Assembly (NCBI GenBank): GCA_031262365.1
Contig: JAISHW010000052.1
Span: forward strand, 1 to 64,000
Origin: Lentimicrobiaceae bacterium
Lineage (GTDB): Bacteria > Bacteroidota > Bacteroidia > Bacteroidales > F082
DNA: 64,000 nt
Direction: 5' to 3'
Below are positions 1 through 7,567 of the stretch, piece by piece. The notes beneath the pieces are model-generated. The model made no database searches. It worked only from the letters and a program-made list of their open reading frames with translations, and was not told where the DNA came from. Every line of letters starts with the position of its first letter. Position 1 is the first letter of the stretch. Position numbers and translations under genes: made by a program.

Positions 1-157
1 AACAGCCGGTTGGTGTTTGATGTCAGCGGAGGGCAGGTTTGGGGCGTGAGCGCGGTAGTTTCATGAAAATTTGGTTTTTATTCTTTGTTAAAAGTTAAAA
101 AACAAGCAAATGTAAAAAAAGTTTTTAATTCAAAATGTAATTTTGAGAAATTAGATT
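1..157. repeat. Long direct repeat, copy 1 (partner at 1201-1357)
   Basis: These 157 bases recur at 1201-1357 with three substitutions (at 20, 35 and 52). The left end is cut by the window edge, so the repeat may be longer. About 60 bases are clearly GC-richer than the surroundings and the rest is AT-rich. Read on the minus strand the unit holds a TACATTTG -7 element (107-114) followed by a 13-codon ORF (23-64). Copy 2 lies just upstream of the T9SS gene at 238-1137. Copy 1 would be upstream of whatever leftward gene lies beyond the window. Confidence 0.9.
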
Positions 158-237
158 GGGCTGGATTTTCTTTTGTGTAGAACGACACTCAAAAAACACA
201 CTAATACAAAATAATTTTTTCATGATAGATTTGTTTT

Positions 238-1137
238 TTAGCGGTTTATTACTACTCGTTTATTCCACACTTTTTGATCGTTTTGTATGCTTACTATATA
301 AATTCCCCCACTCAAACTGTTTAGCGAAACATAATGTTGATTTCCCATAAATATCTCTGTAAGCAGTAAGCGACCGGAAAGGTCATTGACGAAAATCGTA
401 CTGGTTTGAGTCGAATTTTCGGGCAATACAATATTAATACCGGAAGAAGTCGGGTTTGGGTAAATGGAAATTTTATTGAATGACGTTTCTCCTATTCCGG
501 TATCATCAACATCAACGTGAACTTTGTAAAAGTAAAGGAGAGGAGAAGGAAAAGTTTCGCTGCAATTATGTTCGTCTATTGCAGTAAGATGATAAACTGT
601 TGTAGTGGTTGGTTTCGCCCAAAATCCATCTGCGACAAAGCAGTCGCTTACAATGCTTTCACACGGAGACCATGAGAATGTAGAATAGGGATTCAATACA
701 GAAACATTCCCTTGCAAGAAAACGGAATCACCACTATTGATATAATAATCAAATTGCAGATATTGAGGGTCGTTCGAATAATTTATTTGCCGGTCAGACA
801 TTGTGATTAGTACGGAGTCGATGTCAGAATTTCCGGCAGCATCGGTAACCTCAACATAAACGGTACCGTTGCCAAGAAAAATGACAGATGGATTTGAGTT
901 TGTTTCTGACTGTATGTAGTAGTCTTGGTCGGACACTGCCCACCATTGATAGGTATAAGGAGGTTCGCCGCCGATAGCCGTTGGATTTCCACCCAATGTG
1001 GTTTGAATCCAATCTGTTTCAAAACAAAAATGCCGGTCTTCGCCGGCATTGGCTTTCAGCGATTCTTGTGCTTGCGTTTGTTTTGGCATCAGAAACACAA
1101 TGCCAACTATAAAAAACAAGAAACTAATCTTTTTCAT
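238..1137 (-). CDS. T9SS type A sorting domain-containing secreted protein
   Basis: A 299-residue exported protein of unknown specific role. It starts with a clear signal peptide (Lys-Lys, a hydrophobic run, then TQAQ). Residues about 28-115 look like a PKD/SprB-type beta-sandwich repeat, with a GGNPTAIGGEPPYTYQW-type signature. The last ~75 residues form a type A Por-secretion sorting domain, with IYPNPTSSG, a DLSGR turn and a C-terminal GIYIVSIQ...KRVVINR strand pair. By family knowledge such domains send the protein across the outer membrane by the type IX system. No enzymatic motif is visible, so adhesin or matrix protein is the best guess. The gene sits between two copies of a 157-bp repeat, and copy 2 probably supplies its promoter. 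Confidence 0.85.
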   Translation of the reverse strand: MKKISFLFFIVGIVFLMPKQTQAQESLKANAGEDRHFCFETDWIQTTLGGNPTAIGGEPPYTYQWWAVSDQDYYIQSETNSNPSVIFLGNGTVYVEVTDAAGNSDIDSVLITMSDRQINYSNDPQYLQFDYYINSGDSVFLQGNVSVLNPYSTFSWSPCESIVSDCFVADGFWAKPTTTTVYHLTAIDEHNCSETFPSPLLYFYKVHVDVDDTGIGETSFNKISIYPNPTSSGINIVLPENSTQTSTIFVNDLSGRLLLTEIFMGNQHYVSLNSLSGGIYIVSIQNDQKVWNKRVVINR

Positions 1138-1222
1138 GATTTATTTGATTTTTATTAAAAACTATATGAATAACCTTTTTTTTTGTTCCCTCCTTTGCCA
1201 AACAGCCGGTTGGTGTTTGGTG

Positions 1223-1264
1223 TCAGCGGAGGGCGGGTTTGGGGCGTGAGCGGGGTAGTTTCAT
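1223..1264 (-). other. 13-codon ORF inside the repeat (possible leader peptide)
   Basis: The minus strand reads MKLPRSRPKPALR followed by TGA. The same peptide is encoded by the other repeat copy (23-64), and the two substitutions between the copies inside this ORF are both third-position and silent (proline codons). It begins about 43 nt downstream of a TACATTTG -7 element. A leader peptide is an inference. Two silent changes are too few to prove selection, and the ORF may be fortuitous. Confidence 0.3.
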
Positions 1265-1306
1265 GAAAATTTGGTTTTTATTCTTTGTTAAAAGTTAAAA
1301 AACAAG

Positions 1307-1314
1307 CAAATGTA
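1307..1314 (-). promoter_or_regulatory. -7 promoter element TACATTTG within the repeat
   Basis: It matches the Bacteroidota TAnnTTTG -7 consensus on the minus strand and points toward the short ORF and the T9SS gene. An identical element is at 107-114 in copy 1. No good -33 TTG was found at the usual 19-21 bp, so activity is inferred. Confidence 0.4.
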
Positions 1315-1399
1315 AAAAAAGTTTTTAATTCAAAATGTAATTTTGAGAAATTAGATTTTCTGAATAAGAAAAAAGACAAGCAAAACGGTGAATATGTGT

Positions 1400-2992
1400 T
1401 TACGGTTTAAGCATTGTTGCATATTTCTTTTTGCTTCGCAACAATGCTATGGCTTCGATTACAGTAGGGTCTTGATCGGTCGTAATGTGATAATATTGTT
1501 CCGAATCCCAAATATTACGTGCTATTAACGCTTTCACTTGCAGCCAAATAAAATCTTCACTTTTTTCGTATTGCTCTTTGTTCATCTCAACCCCTTCTTT
1601 TTCGGCTCGCGCTAAAAACGCTTCTTTTAGTGATTCTGTAATTTCAAATTTTTTCTTAAAATCTTCGAATTTGTGATATTTTTGTTTGATTTCCATACGA
1701 TTTTCATTTGCAAACTCGACTGTAAAATCGTTGAAAACGCGTTTACGAATCAAATCGGTATAATATTTTGTAAAATGTGTCGTATCGACCGGAACAAAAA
1801 TATCTGGCATAATGCCGCCGCCTCCATAAACAATACGTTTGGCATTGGTAAAATATTTCAGCGAATCGGGAAAATGAATGCTGTCGGCATTGACAAACTC
1901 GCCTTTTTTTTGTCTGTTAATCAAATCTTTATAATAATTTTCGACACCTTCTTCGTATGGTTTCTGAATGCAACGACCTGATGGCGTGTAGTATTCGGCT
2001 GTTGTAAGTCGAATAACGGCACCATCGGGAAGGTTAAACGGACGTTGTACCAATCCTTTTCCAAACGAGCGACGACCAACAAGAATACCGCGGTCCCAAT
2101 CTTGAATGGCTCCCGAAACAATTTCGCTCGCCGAAGCCGAGCCTTCATCGATCAAAACAATCAATTTCCCTTCTTTAAAATTGCCTTTATTAGTTGAGAT
2201 GAATTCTTGGCGCGGACTTTTCAAGCCCTCAGTATACACGATAAGTTTGTCTTTTGTCAGAAATTCGTCCGAAAGTTCGAATGCTACATTCAAATAACCG
2301 CCCGAATTTCCTCGCAAGTCGAGCACAAGACTTTTCATACCAAAGTCAGCAAGTTTTTTGCACGATTCATGAAATTCTTCAATCGTAGTCTTCGAAAAAC
2401 GATTCAGTTTGATGTAGCCGATTTCTTTGTCAAGCATGAATGTAGCATCAATACTATGCAACGGAATCTTGTCGCGAACAATCGTATAATCTGCCAATTC
2501 GGGTTCTTTTGCTCGTTTGATACTCACAATCACTTTCGAGCCTTTTTTGCCGCGCAAGCGATCTTGCACAAATTTATTGTCTACTTTTTTGCCAAAAGCT
2601 ATTTCATCGTCTATTTTTATGATGCGATCTCCGGCTAAAATTCCAGCTCTTTCTGACGGTCCGTCCGGAATAACGCCGATAATTAAAATCGTATCGCGCA
2701 GCAACTGAAAACTTACGCCAATACCTTCGAAACTTCCGATTAAAGGTTCGTTAGCTCGGTCAATTTCTTCTTTAGAAATATATGCCGAATGTGGATCAAG
2801 TTCTTTCAACATGCTCACAATGGCAGTTTCGGTAAGTTTTGGAAGATCGGTGCTGTCGACATAAAAATTTTCGATGTAAAACATTGTTGCAGCAAGTTTT
2901 TGTGTTGTTGCTTTCGGGTCCAATTTGGTCGTTTGCCCAATCGCGAATGAACTAACGATTAAAAAGAGTATAAATAATTGAATTCGTTTCAT
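1400..2992 (-). CDS. S41 family C-terminal processing peptidase
   Basis: A 530-residue periplasmic serine protease of the CtpA/Tsp family, which trims or degrades exported proteins from their C-termini. A signal peptide (MKRIQLFILFLIVSSFAIGQ) is followed by an N-terminal helical part, a PDZ domain at about 85-170 (GIGVSFQ, GDRIIKIDD) and the S41 core. The catalytic serine lies in EGSASASEIVSGA and the lysine in RRSFGKGLVQ, the Ser-Lys dyad of the family. The long C-terminal region after the core is usual for Bacteroidota members. The next gene to the left is separated by the 1201-1357 repeat. Confidence 0.92.
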   Translation of the reverse strand: MKRIQLFILFLIVSSFAIGQTTKLDPKATTQKLAATMFYIENFYVDSTDLPKLTETAIVSMLKELDPHSAYISKEEIDRANEPLIGSFEGIGVSFQLLRDTILIIGVIPDGPSERAGILAGDRIIKIDDEIAFGKKVDNKFVQDRLRGKKGSKVIVSIKRAKEPELADYTIVRDKIPLHSIDATFMLDKEIGYIKLNRFSKTTIEEFHESCKKLADFGMKSLVLDLRGNSGGYLNVAFELSDEFLTKDKLIVYTEGLKSPRQEFISTNKGNFKEGKLIVLIDEGSASASEIVSGAIQDWDRGILVGRRSFGKGLVQRPFNLPDGAVIRLTTAEYYTPSGRCIQKPYEEGVENYYKDLINRQKKGEFVNADSIHFPDSLKYFTNAKRIVYGGGGIMPDIFVPVDTTHFTKYYTDLIRKRVFNDFTVEFANENRMEIKQKYHKFEDFKKKFEITESLKEAFLARAEKEGVEMNKEQYEKSEDFIWLQVKALIARNIWDSEQYYHITTDQDPTVIEAIALLRSKKKYATMLKP

Positions 2993-3023
2993 TTGTGTAT
3001 TTTTTAAGATATAAATTTATTTT

Positions 3024-3596
3024 CTAAGGTCGAATAATTTTATATGAACCATCGATTTCTATTTTGATAATTGTAGATGCTTTTACTTTGTGCAACACAT
3101 CTTGTTCGAGTTCAACAATATAATCGACTTCTTGCTTGATCGTTTCGGATACTTGTTCGAAAATCAGCGGCGATTTTTCGCCCGAAATATTTGCCGAAGT
3201 CGATGTAATCGGTTTGCCGAGCTGACGGATTATTTCCTGACAAAATTTATTCGATGTGATGCGAATGCAAACTGATCCGTTTTCCGGAATAATGTTTTTT
3301 GCAATATTTTTTGCTCCCGGATAGATAATGCTCAACGGATTTTCAACGCTTTCGATCAACTCTTGCGTAAACGGCGGAATTACTTTCACATAATCTCTTA
3401 ACCGATCGAACGAGTCGAGCAAAACAATAAGGCTTTTGCTTTCGGGGCGTTGCTTTATTTTGTATATTTTTTCGATTGCTTTTGCGTTGGTCGCGTCACA
3501 ACCAAGTCCCCAAATGGTATCTGTAGGATACAAAATTGTTTTGCCGTTTTTGAGATTTTTCACGGTTTCGGCGACTATTTCTTTGAATGTTTTCAT
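3024..3596 (-). CDS. L-threonylcarbamoyladenylate synthase (Sua5/YrdC/YciO type)
   Basis: This enzyme makes threonylcarbamoyl-AMP from threonine, bicarbonate and ATP for t6A37 modification of ANN-decoding tRNAs. The 190-residue length is that of the short YrdC/TsaC form without the extra Sua5 domain. The signature ILYPTDTIWGLGCDA is near residue 22 and the threonine/ATP pocket motif STSANISG near 140. The start ATG overlaps the stop of the upstream glycosyltransferase by 4 bp (ATGA), suggesting translational coupling. Confidence 0.93.
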   Translation of the reverse strand: MKTFKEIVAETVKNLKNGKTILYPTDTIWGLGCDATNAKAIEKIYKIKQRPESKSLIVLLDSFDRLRDYVKVIPPFTQELIESVENPLSIIYPGAKNIAKNIIPENGSVCIRITSNKFCQEIIRQLGKPITSTSANISGEKSPLIFEQVSETIKQEVDYIVELEQDVLHKVKASTIIKIEIDGSYKIIRP

Positions 3597-4582
3597 AAAC
3601 GTTGTACGAGTTTATCAATTGAAATACTTTCGGCACAACAAAAATGTTTTTTCGGACACGATTTGAATCCGTGTAATCCGCAAGGACGGCAATTGAGTTT
3701 TTCGTCTGTTTCGACCACAACAGCGTCGTCCGACAACGGACCAAAACCAAAATCGACAACTGTTGAACAAAAGATTGCCGTTGTTGGCGCATTGAGCGAA
3801 CTACACAAATGCATTGGCGATGAGTCGTTTACAAAATTCATTTTTGCATCACGCATTAATGCTGCCGATTCGAGCAACGAAAGTTTTCCGGCTAAATTTT
3901 CTACTTTCGAATGTGCCGATAGCGTTCCGATACGCTCACATAAAGCAATGTCTTCTTTCGATCCTAAAAGATACACATTCAGTGTATCAGGAATTGCTTT
4001 CAGAAAATCAATCCATTTTGTTTCAGGAAATTGTTTGGTAAACCACAACGAAGCCGGTGCTACACAAATATATTTTTTTTGTTTGTAAATTGCTGTTTTT
4101 TCGAACGTTGCAAAATCAGGATACAGTTTTGGTTTTACGCGCGTGTTGTCGGTAATCGAAACAATCAACGACAAATTTCGGTCGATTTCGTGCCGCTTTT
4201 TATCATTGATAAGATGTTTCACTTTTGTTGTAAAAAAACAACTTAATGGATTTTTATCAAATCCTATTTTTTGTTTGGCTCGACTTGCTGCCGTCAAAAA
4301 ACCGGTCGACGCAAAACGTTGCAGATTGACAACCACATCGTAATGTTGTGCGCGAATGTGTCGAAGCAATCGAAACAGATTTTTGTATTTTGACGTTTTT
4401 TTGTCCCAAGTCAGCACCTGATGCAAAAACGGATGATTGGCAAACAAACTTTCATATCCTTTTTTTATCAATATATCGATTTTCGATTCAGGATAAAAAG
4501 CGTACAGTTTTTCGATAAGAGGTGTTGCTAAAATGACATCGCCTATCGAAGCCGTTTGAATAATCAGTATCCGTTTGATCAT
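3593..4582 (-). CDS. Glycosyltransferase family 9 (ADP-heptose:LPS heptosyltransferase-like)
   Basis: A 329-residue GT-B enzyme of the heptosyltransferase family. It probably adds a heptose or related sugar to the lipopolysaccharide inner core at the inner membrane. The N-terminal ILIIQTASIGDVILATPLIE is the family signature, and the C-terminal half has the sugar-nucleotide motif NDSSPMHLCSSL. The C-terminal end carries several cysteines, as in many GT9 members. It is coupled by ATGA overlap to the t6A gene. A -7 element lies 16-23 bp upstream of the start. The exact sugar cannot be told from sequence. Confidence 0.88.
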   Translation of the reverse strand: MIKRILIIQTASIGDVILATPLIEKLYAFYPESKIDILIKKGYESLFANHPFLHQVLTWDKKTSKYKNLFRLLRHIRAQHYDVVVNLQRFASTGFLTAASRAKQKIGFDKNPLSCFFTTKVKHLINDKKRHEIDRNLSLIVSITDNTRVKPKLYPDFATFEKTAIYKQKKYICVAPASLWFTKQFPETKWIDFLKAIPDTLNVYLLGSKEDIALCERIGTLSAHSKVENLAGKLSLLESAALMRDAKMNFVNDSSPMHLCSSLNAPTTAIFCSTVVDFGFGPLSDDAVVVETDEKLNCRPCGLHGFKSCPKKHFCCAESISIDKLVQRL

Positions 4583-4597
4583 GCCTTATACAAAAAG

Positions 4598-4605
4598 GCA
4601 AATTT
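4598..4605 (-). promoter_or_regulatory. -7 element TAAATTTG upstream of the GT9 gene
   Basis: TAnnTTTG match on the minus strand, with its downstream end 16 nt before the GT9 ATG at 4582. It would drive the GT9/t6A pair. Confidence 0.4.
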
Positions 4606-4663
4606 AGTCAAAAAGAACGTGGGCAGAAAACATAAAAGAATTTGACAATTCAACTTTTTTTAA

Positions 4664-6529
4664 TTATCTTGGATTTTGATTTTTTATGTTTTTTATCTGA
4701 CTGTATTTTATAATTTGATTTTGTACCATTGTCGCCAATTCATTTTTGTTGATTGGCTTAGCGATATAATCGTCGAAACCGGCTTCGAGCAGGCGTTCTT
4801 TATCGCCTGCCATTGCGTAAGCGGTTTGTGCAATAAACGGCACTTGCTTGTATTCCGGAAAATCTTCCCGTATTTTTTTCATCAGTTTGATACCGTCCCA
4901 AGGCACCGGCAAGTTGATGTCGAAAAGCATCACTTCGAAAATGTGTCCTTTGTTATAATTTTCGGTGATGACACGCAGGCAATCTTGTCCGTCTTCGACC
5001 ATGGTTATTGTTCCGAGTTTGATCAACATTTTTTTCAAAACCATACGGTTCATTCGGTCGTCTTCGACAATAAAAATATCAAGATTGCCAATTGTCGGAA
5101 CTTTTGCTTTTGGTTTGTTTTCGGTGTTTTCTTCTGTTGCTTTTTTTCCGTCGCAAGAAAAATAGATATCAACTGTTGTGCCGACATTCGGATGACTTGT
5201 AATTTTTATACTGCCGTGCATCAAATCGAGAAGTCGTTTGGCGAGCGGCAACCCGAGTCCTGCACCTTGATACGAACGTCCGTATCCGGAACTTTCTTGA
5301 CGGAATGCTTCGAAAAGGTGATTTTGATATTCTTGATCCATTCCAACGCCGGTATCTTTCACACGAACAAGCACTTGATTTGTTTCTGGAAAGTATTCGG
5401 TGGTGATCGTAACGAATCCTTTTTTGGTGTATTTAATTGCGTTGTCGATGATAATATGAAACACGCGCATGATGTTGTCAACGTCGGCAAGTATTTCGGG
5501 AATATCGTTGAGTTTCGATTTGAAGGCAATGTCTTTTTCGTTGGCGGCAAATACGCAAAGGTCTATCACTCGTTTCAACACATCATTTATCTGACACGGA
5601 TACAGTTCGACTTCGATATCGTTGGCATCAATGCGGCTAATATCGATAATGTTGTTCAGCAAGTTGAGCAACCGCTCGCCACTTTGTTGAATTCCTTTTG
5701 CATATTCGTAAAGTTCGTCGTTTTCGATGAACGAAAGTTCGGTTTCGAGTAAGTTTGAAAATCCGATGATGCCGTTCAAAGGCGTGCGGATTTCGTGACT
5801 CATATTGGCTAAAAATGCATTTTTCAGGTAGTTTGCATCTTCGACTTTCTTTAATGTTTTTTTCAGTTCTAAATCTTTCGAACGGCGTTCTTCGACCTGT
5901 TTATTAAGTTCGGAAGTGCGTTCGAAAATTTCTTGTTCGACATTTTTTTCGATTGTCTTAAGATGGCTTTCTATCTTAATGATGTCATGCGCATTGGCTT
6001 CTTGTTGCTTGCGGTTTTTTGATTTTATCCACGACAGAACAAATAATAAGAGTAAAAAAAGTGTTATGACAAGGCTCATTAAAATGGTTTCCCAGCGTGT
6101 TTTTTGGGGTTCGGGCTTTTGTGGTTGAAGCGTTTCGGTAATTGATTTCACGACAAGAGAGTCGCCTACAAACGAAAGGCTTTTTTGAGTTTCCAATACT
6201 TCGGTAAGAATTTGATTTGCCGAATCAACGAATTGCTGATCCATTAGTATCCGAGCTAAAGCCAATTTCAGCTTTATCTGACTTTCTTTGTTTAAAAGCA
6301 TTGCTTTTTCGTCGAGTGTTTGGTGTAAAATTTCAACAGCTTTTGTCGTATCAAATTTCAGATAAGCATCTGCCAATTTAATGGTTAAATCGGGTACTTG
6401 TAACGAATCGGCTTCTTGAAGAGCCGTCATGAGATTGTCAATCTGTACAATTTCAGTTACCGACTGCGTATAAGCAACAGTGGCTCTACTAATAAAAAAC
6501 ACAAAAAAGAAAACAATAAGTTTCTTCAT
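4664..6529 (-). CDS. Hybrid sensor histidine kinase with receiver domain
   Basis: A 621-residue inner-membrane two-component sensor. In order it has a signal peptide (1-22), a helical TPR-like periplasmic segment (about 25-140), one transmembrane helix (149-168), a coiled coil (175-235), HisKA with phosphoacceptor His245 (SHEIRTPLNG), HATPase (N-box IIIDNAIKYT, DTGVGMD, GAGLGLPLA) and a receiver domain from about 483 with Asp537 (LFDINLP). The open frame runs upstream to 6667. I placed the start at 6529 because MKKLIVFFF begins a signal peptide and a -7 element lies at 6556-6563. No response regulator or HTH gene is adjacent, so the output partner is unknown. Confidence 0.9.
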   Translation of the reverse strand: MKKLIVFFFVFFISRATVAYTQSVTEIVQIDNLMTALQEADSLQVPDLTIKLADAYLKFDTTKAVEILHQTLDEKAMLLNKESQIKLKLALARILMDQQFVDSANQILTEVLETQKSLSFVGDSLVVKSITETLQPQKPEPQKTRWETILMSLVITLFLLLLFVLSWIKSKNRKQQEANAHDIIKIESHLKTIEKNVEQEIFERTSELNKQVEERRSKDLELKKTLKKVEDANYLKNAFLANMSHEIRTPLNGIIGFSNLLETELSFIENDELYEYAKGIQQSGERLLNLLNNIIDISRIDANDIEVELYPCQINDVLKRVIDLCVFAANEKDIAFKSKLNDIPEILADVDNIMRVFHIIIDNAIKYTKKGFVTITTEYFPETNQVLVRVKDTGVGMDQEYQNHLFEAFRQESSGYGRSYQGAGLGLPLAKRLLDLMHGSIKITSHPNVGTTVDIYFSCDGKKATEENTENKPKAKVPTIGNLDIFIVEDDRMNRMVLKKMLIKLGTITMVEDGQDCLRVITENYNKGHIFEVMLFDINLPVPWDGIKLMKKIREDFPEYKQVPFIAQTAYAMAGDKERLLEAGFDDYIAKPINKNELATMVQNQIIKYSQIKNIKNQNPR

Positions 6530-6555
6530 ATCAGGTATCTTAATTCGGAAACGGA

Positions 6556-6563
6556 CAAAGATA
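6556..6563 (-). promoter_or_regulatory. -7 element TATCTTTG upstream of the hybrid kinase
   Basis: TAnnTTTG match on the minus strand, 26 nt before the ATG at 6529. It lies inside the longer open frame and so argues for the inner start. Confidence 0.45.
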
Positions 6564-6718
6564 ATAAAGTTTAAGCAACTTACTAAAAGTAGTTTTTTGT
6601 AATGATTTCTTTGAGACACAGTGCAAAACAATTTTATAAAATGATTTTTTTTACAGCAATAAATCATTGAAATTTTCAGCCTGATTTTTGACCTATATAC
6701 CGAATTTTTAGAAGTCCC

Positions 6719-7060
6719 CTAAAGAGCTTGCTTGGTAAAATCGGTGATAGCGGTCTTGATGACGCTGTTGATCGATGTACCGAACTTCTGCGCAAGACTT
6801 GCCAATTGACCGTGAACCTCCGGTGAGATGCGAATGTTCAACACTCCGGTGTAGGATTTGCGCGGTTCGATCTCGTTTGCCTTACAAGTCGCTAAATAAT
6901 GATCCACCGCTTCTTCGAAGTCGGTCTTCAATTCCTCGATTGTCGTTCCCTCATAAGTAATAGCATCTTTACTCATACCAAGAACTTTACCGAACAAGAC
7001 GTTATCTTCCTCGCTATAATCAACGCTACCGATGTAGCCTTTATACTTCAAATTTCCCAT
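6719..7060 (-). CDS. hicB: HicB-family antitoxin
   Basis: A 113-residue antitoxin expected to bind and neutralise HicA and repress the operon. The N-terminal half has the HicB partial RNase-H fold (YKGYIGSVDYSEEDNVLFGKV... DFEEAVDHYL). The C-terminal half has a ribbon-helix-helix-like segment (LNIRISPEVHGQLASLAQ), typical of HicB DNA-binding tails. It starts 2 nt after the hicA stop. Its 3' end is partly duplicated at 7489-7540. Confidence 0.88.
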   Translation of the reverse strand: MGNLKYKGYIGSVDYSEEDNVLFGKVLGMSKDAITYEGTTIEELKTDFEEAVDHYLATCKANEIEPRKSYTGVLNIRISPEVHGQLASLAQKFGTSINSVIKTAITDFTKQAL

Positions 7061-7062
7061 AA

Positions 7063-7332
7063 CTATTTCTCCTTTTCAATGAATCCGTTTTCAACCATGA
7101 ATTCCAAAACTTGCCTCATAACGTACATCTTGATTGCATTGTCCGGATGCAGACGGTGCATATTGTACGACAAACCTTTTTCGCTGTTTATGAGTGCTAA
7201 CCGCGAACCAGATGTGCCGCCTTTGTTGTCGACCTCGAATCCGAAAGCAGCAAAGAGCCGCATCATCTCCTCGAAGACGAAATCACTCGGCATCGCCCTG
7301 AATCGTTTTATCAGTTTATCTCGCGTACTCAT
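7063..7332 (-). CDS. hicA: HicA-family toxin (mRNA interferase-like)
   Basis: An 89-residue protein of the HicA family, small dsRBD-fold toxins that cleave mRNA. Evidence is the size, the position directly before hicB, and the conserved C-terminal part YNMHRLHPDN...MRQVLEFMVENG. The usual catalytic His in the GSHH-type motif is not there, since the matching segment reads GTSGSRLAL. This resembles the GSR-variant of HicA proteins, so activity cannot be assumed. A palindromic operator and -7 elements lie directly upstream. Confidence 0.82.
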   Translation of the reverse strand: MSTRDKLIKRFRAMPSDFVFEEMMRLFAAFGFEVDNKGGTSGSRLALINSEKGLSYNMHRLHPDNAIKMYVMRQVLEFMVENGFIEKEK

Positions 7333-7353
7333 ACTGTTGTTATTCGTGGCAAA

Positions 7354-7373
7354 TGTAACTATTTTTAGTTACA
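7354..7373. promoter_or_regulatory. Palindromic operator upstream of hicAB
   Basis: A perfect inverted repeat with 8-bp arms and a 4-bp centre (TGTAACTATTTTTAGTTACA), 21 bp before the hicA ATG. It overlaps a minus-strand -7 element TACATTTG at 7350-7357, and a second TATATTTG lies at 7378-7385. A HicB-bound operator giving autorepression is the natural reading. Confidence 0.6.
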
Positions 7374-7488
7374 AATGCAAATATACAACCAACTATAATA
7401 CCCGTTACTAGTGATCATCATTTGGTGCCAAAATTCGGATCAAGTTGTATTTTATCTATGCCCCATTGTAACGCGCCTGGATTAATAT

Positions 7489-7554
7489 GCTTGCTTGGTA
7501 AAATCGGTGATAGCGGTCTTGATGACGCTGTTGATGGATGAGCTAACCGCGAAC
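7489..7554 (-). pseudogene. Fused remnant of a second hicAB copy
   Basis: Bases 7489-7540 copy the last 52 bases of the hicB region (6726-6777) with one mismatch. They run straight into 13 bases (7542-7554) identical to the middle of hicA (7196-7208). A duplicated hicA-hicB pair with an internal deletion explains the order and orientation. The rest of 7374-7567 shows nothing I recognise. Confidence 0.7.
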
Positions 7555-7567
7555 ATTGTGCTTGAGC

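Larger units (their letters stand above)
1201..1357. repeat. Long direct repeat, copy 2 (partner at 1-157)
   Basis: The second copy lies exactly 1200 bp from the first, between the T9SS gene (start at 1137) and the 3' end of the processing protease. Identity is complete from 1253 to 1357, and the three mismatches all fall in the GC-rich part. It is not in a reading frame of either neighbour. On the minus strand it reads AT-rich tract, -7 element, short ORF, GC-rich tail, then the T9SS gene. Confidence 0.9.

Noticed and set aside
3450-4088. 212-residue plus-strand open frame
   Set aside because: It crosses the antisense of two well-supported genes (t6A enzyme and GT9).
4676-5752. 358-residue plus-strand open frame
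   Set aside because: It is the antisense of the hybrid kinase. The translation is rich in Phe, Cys and His with no family motif, while the minus strand shows intact kinase domains.
7374-7567. Possible attachment site matching the tRNA-Ala 3' end
   Set aside because: I compared the spacer with the tRNA 3' part by eye and found no repeat longer than a few bases.
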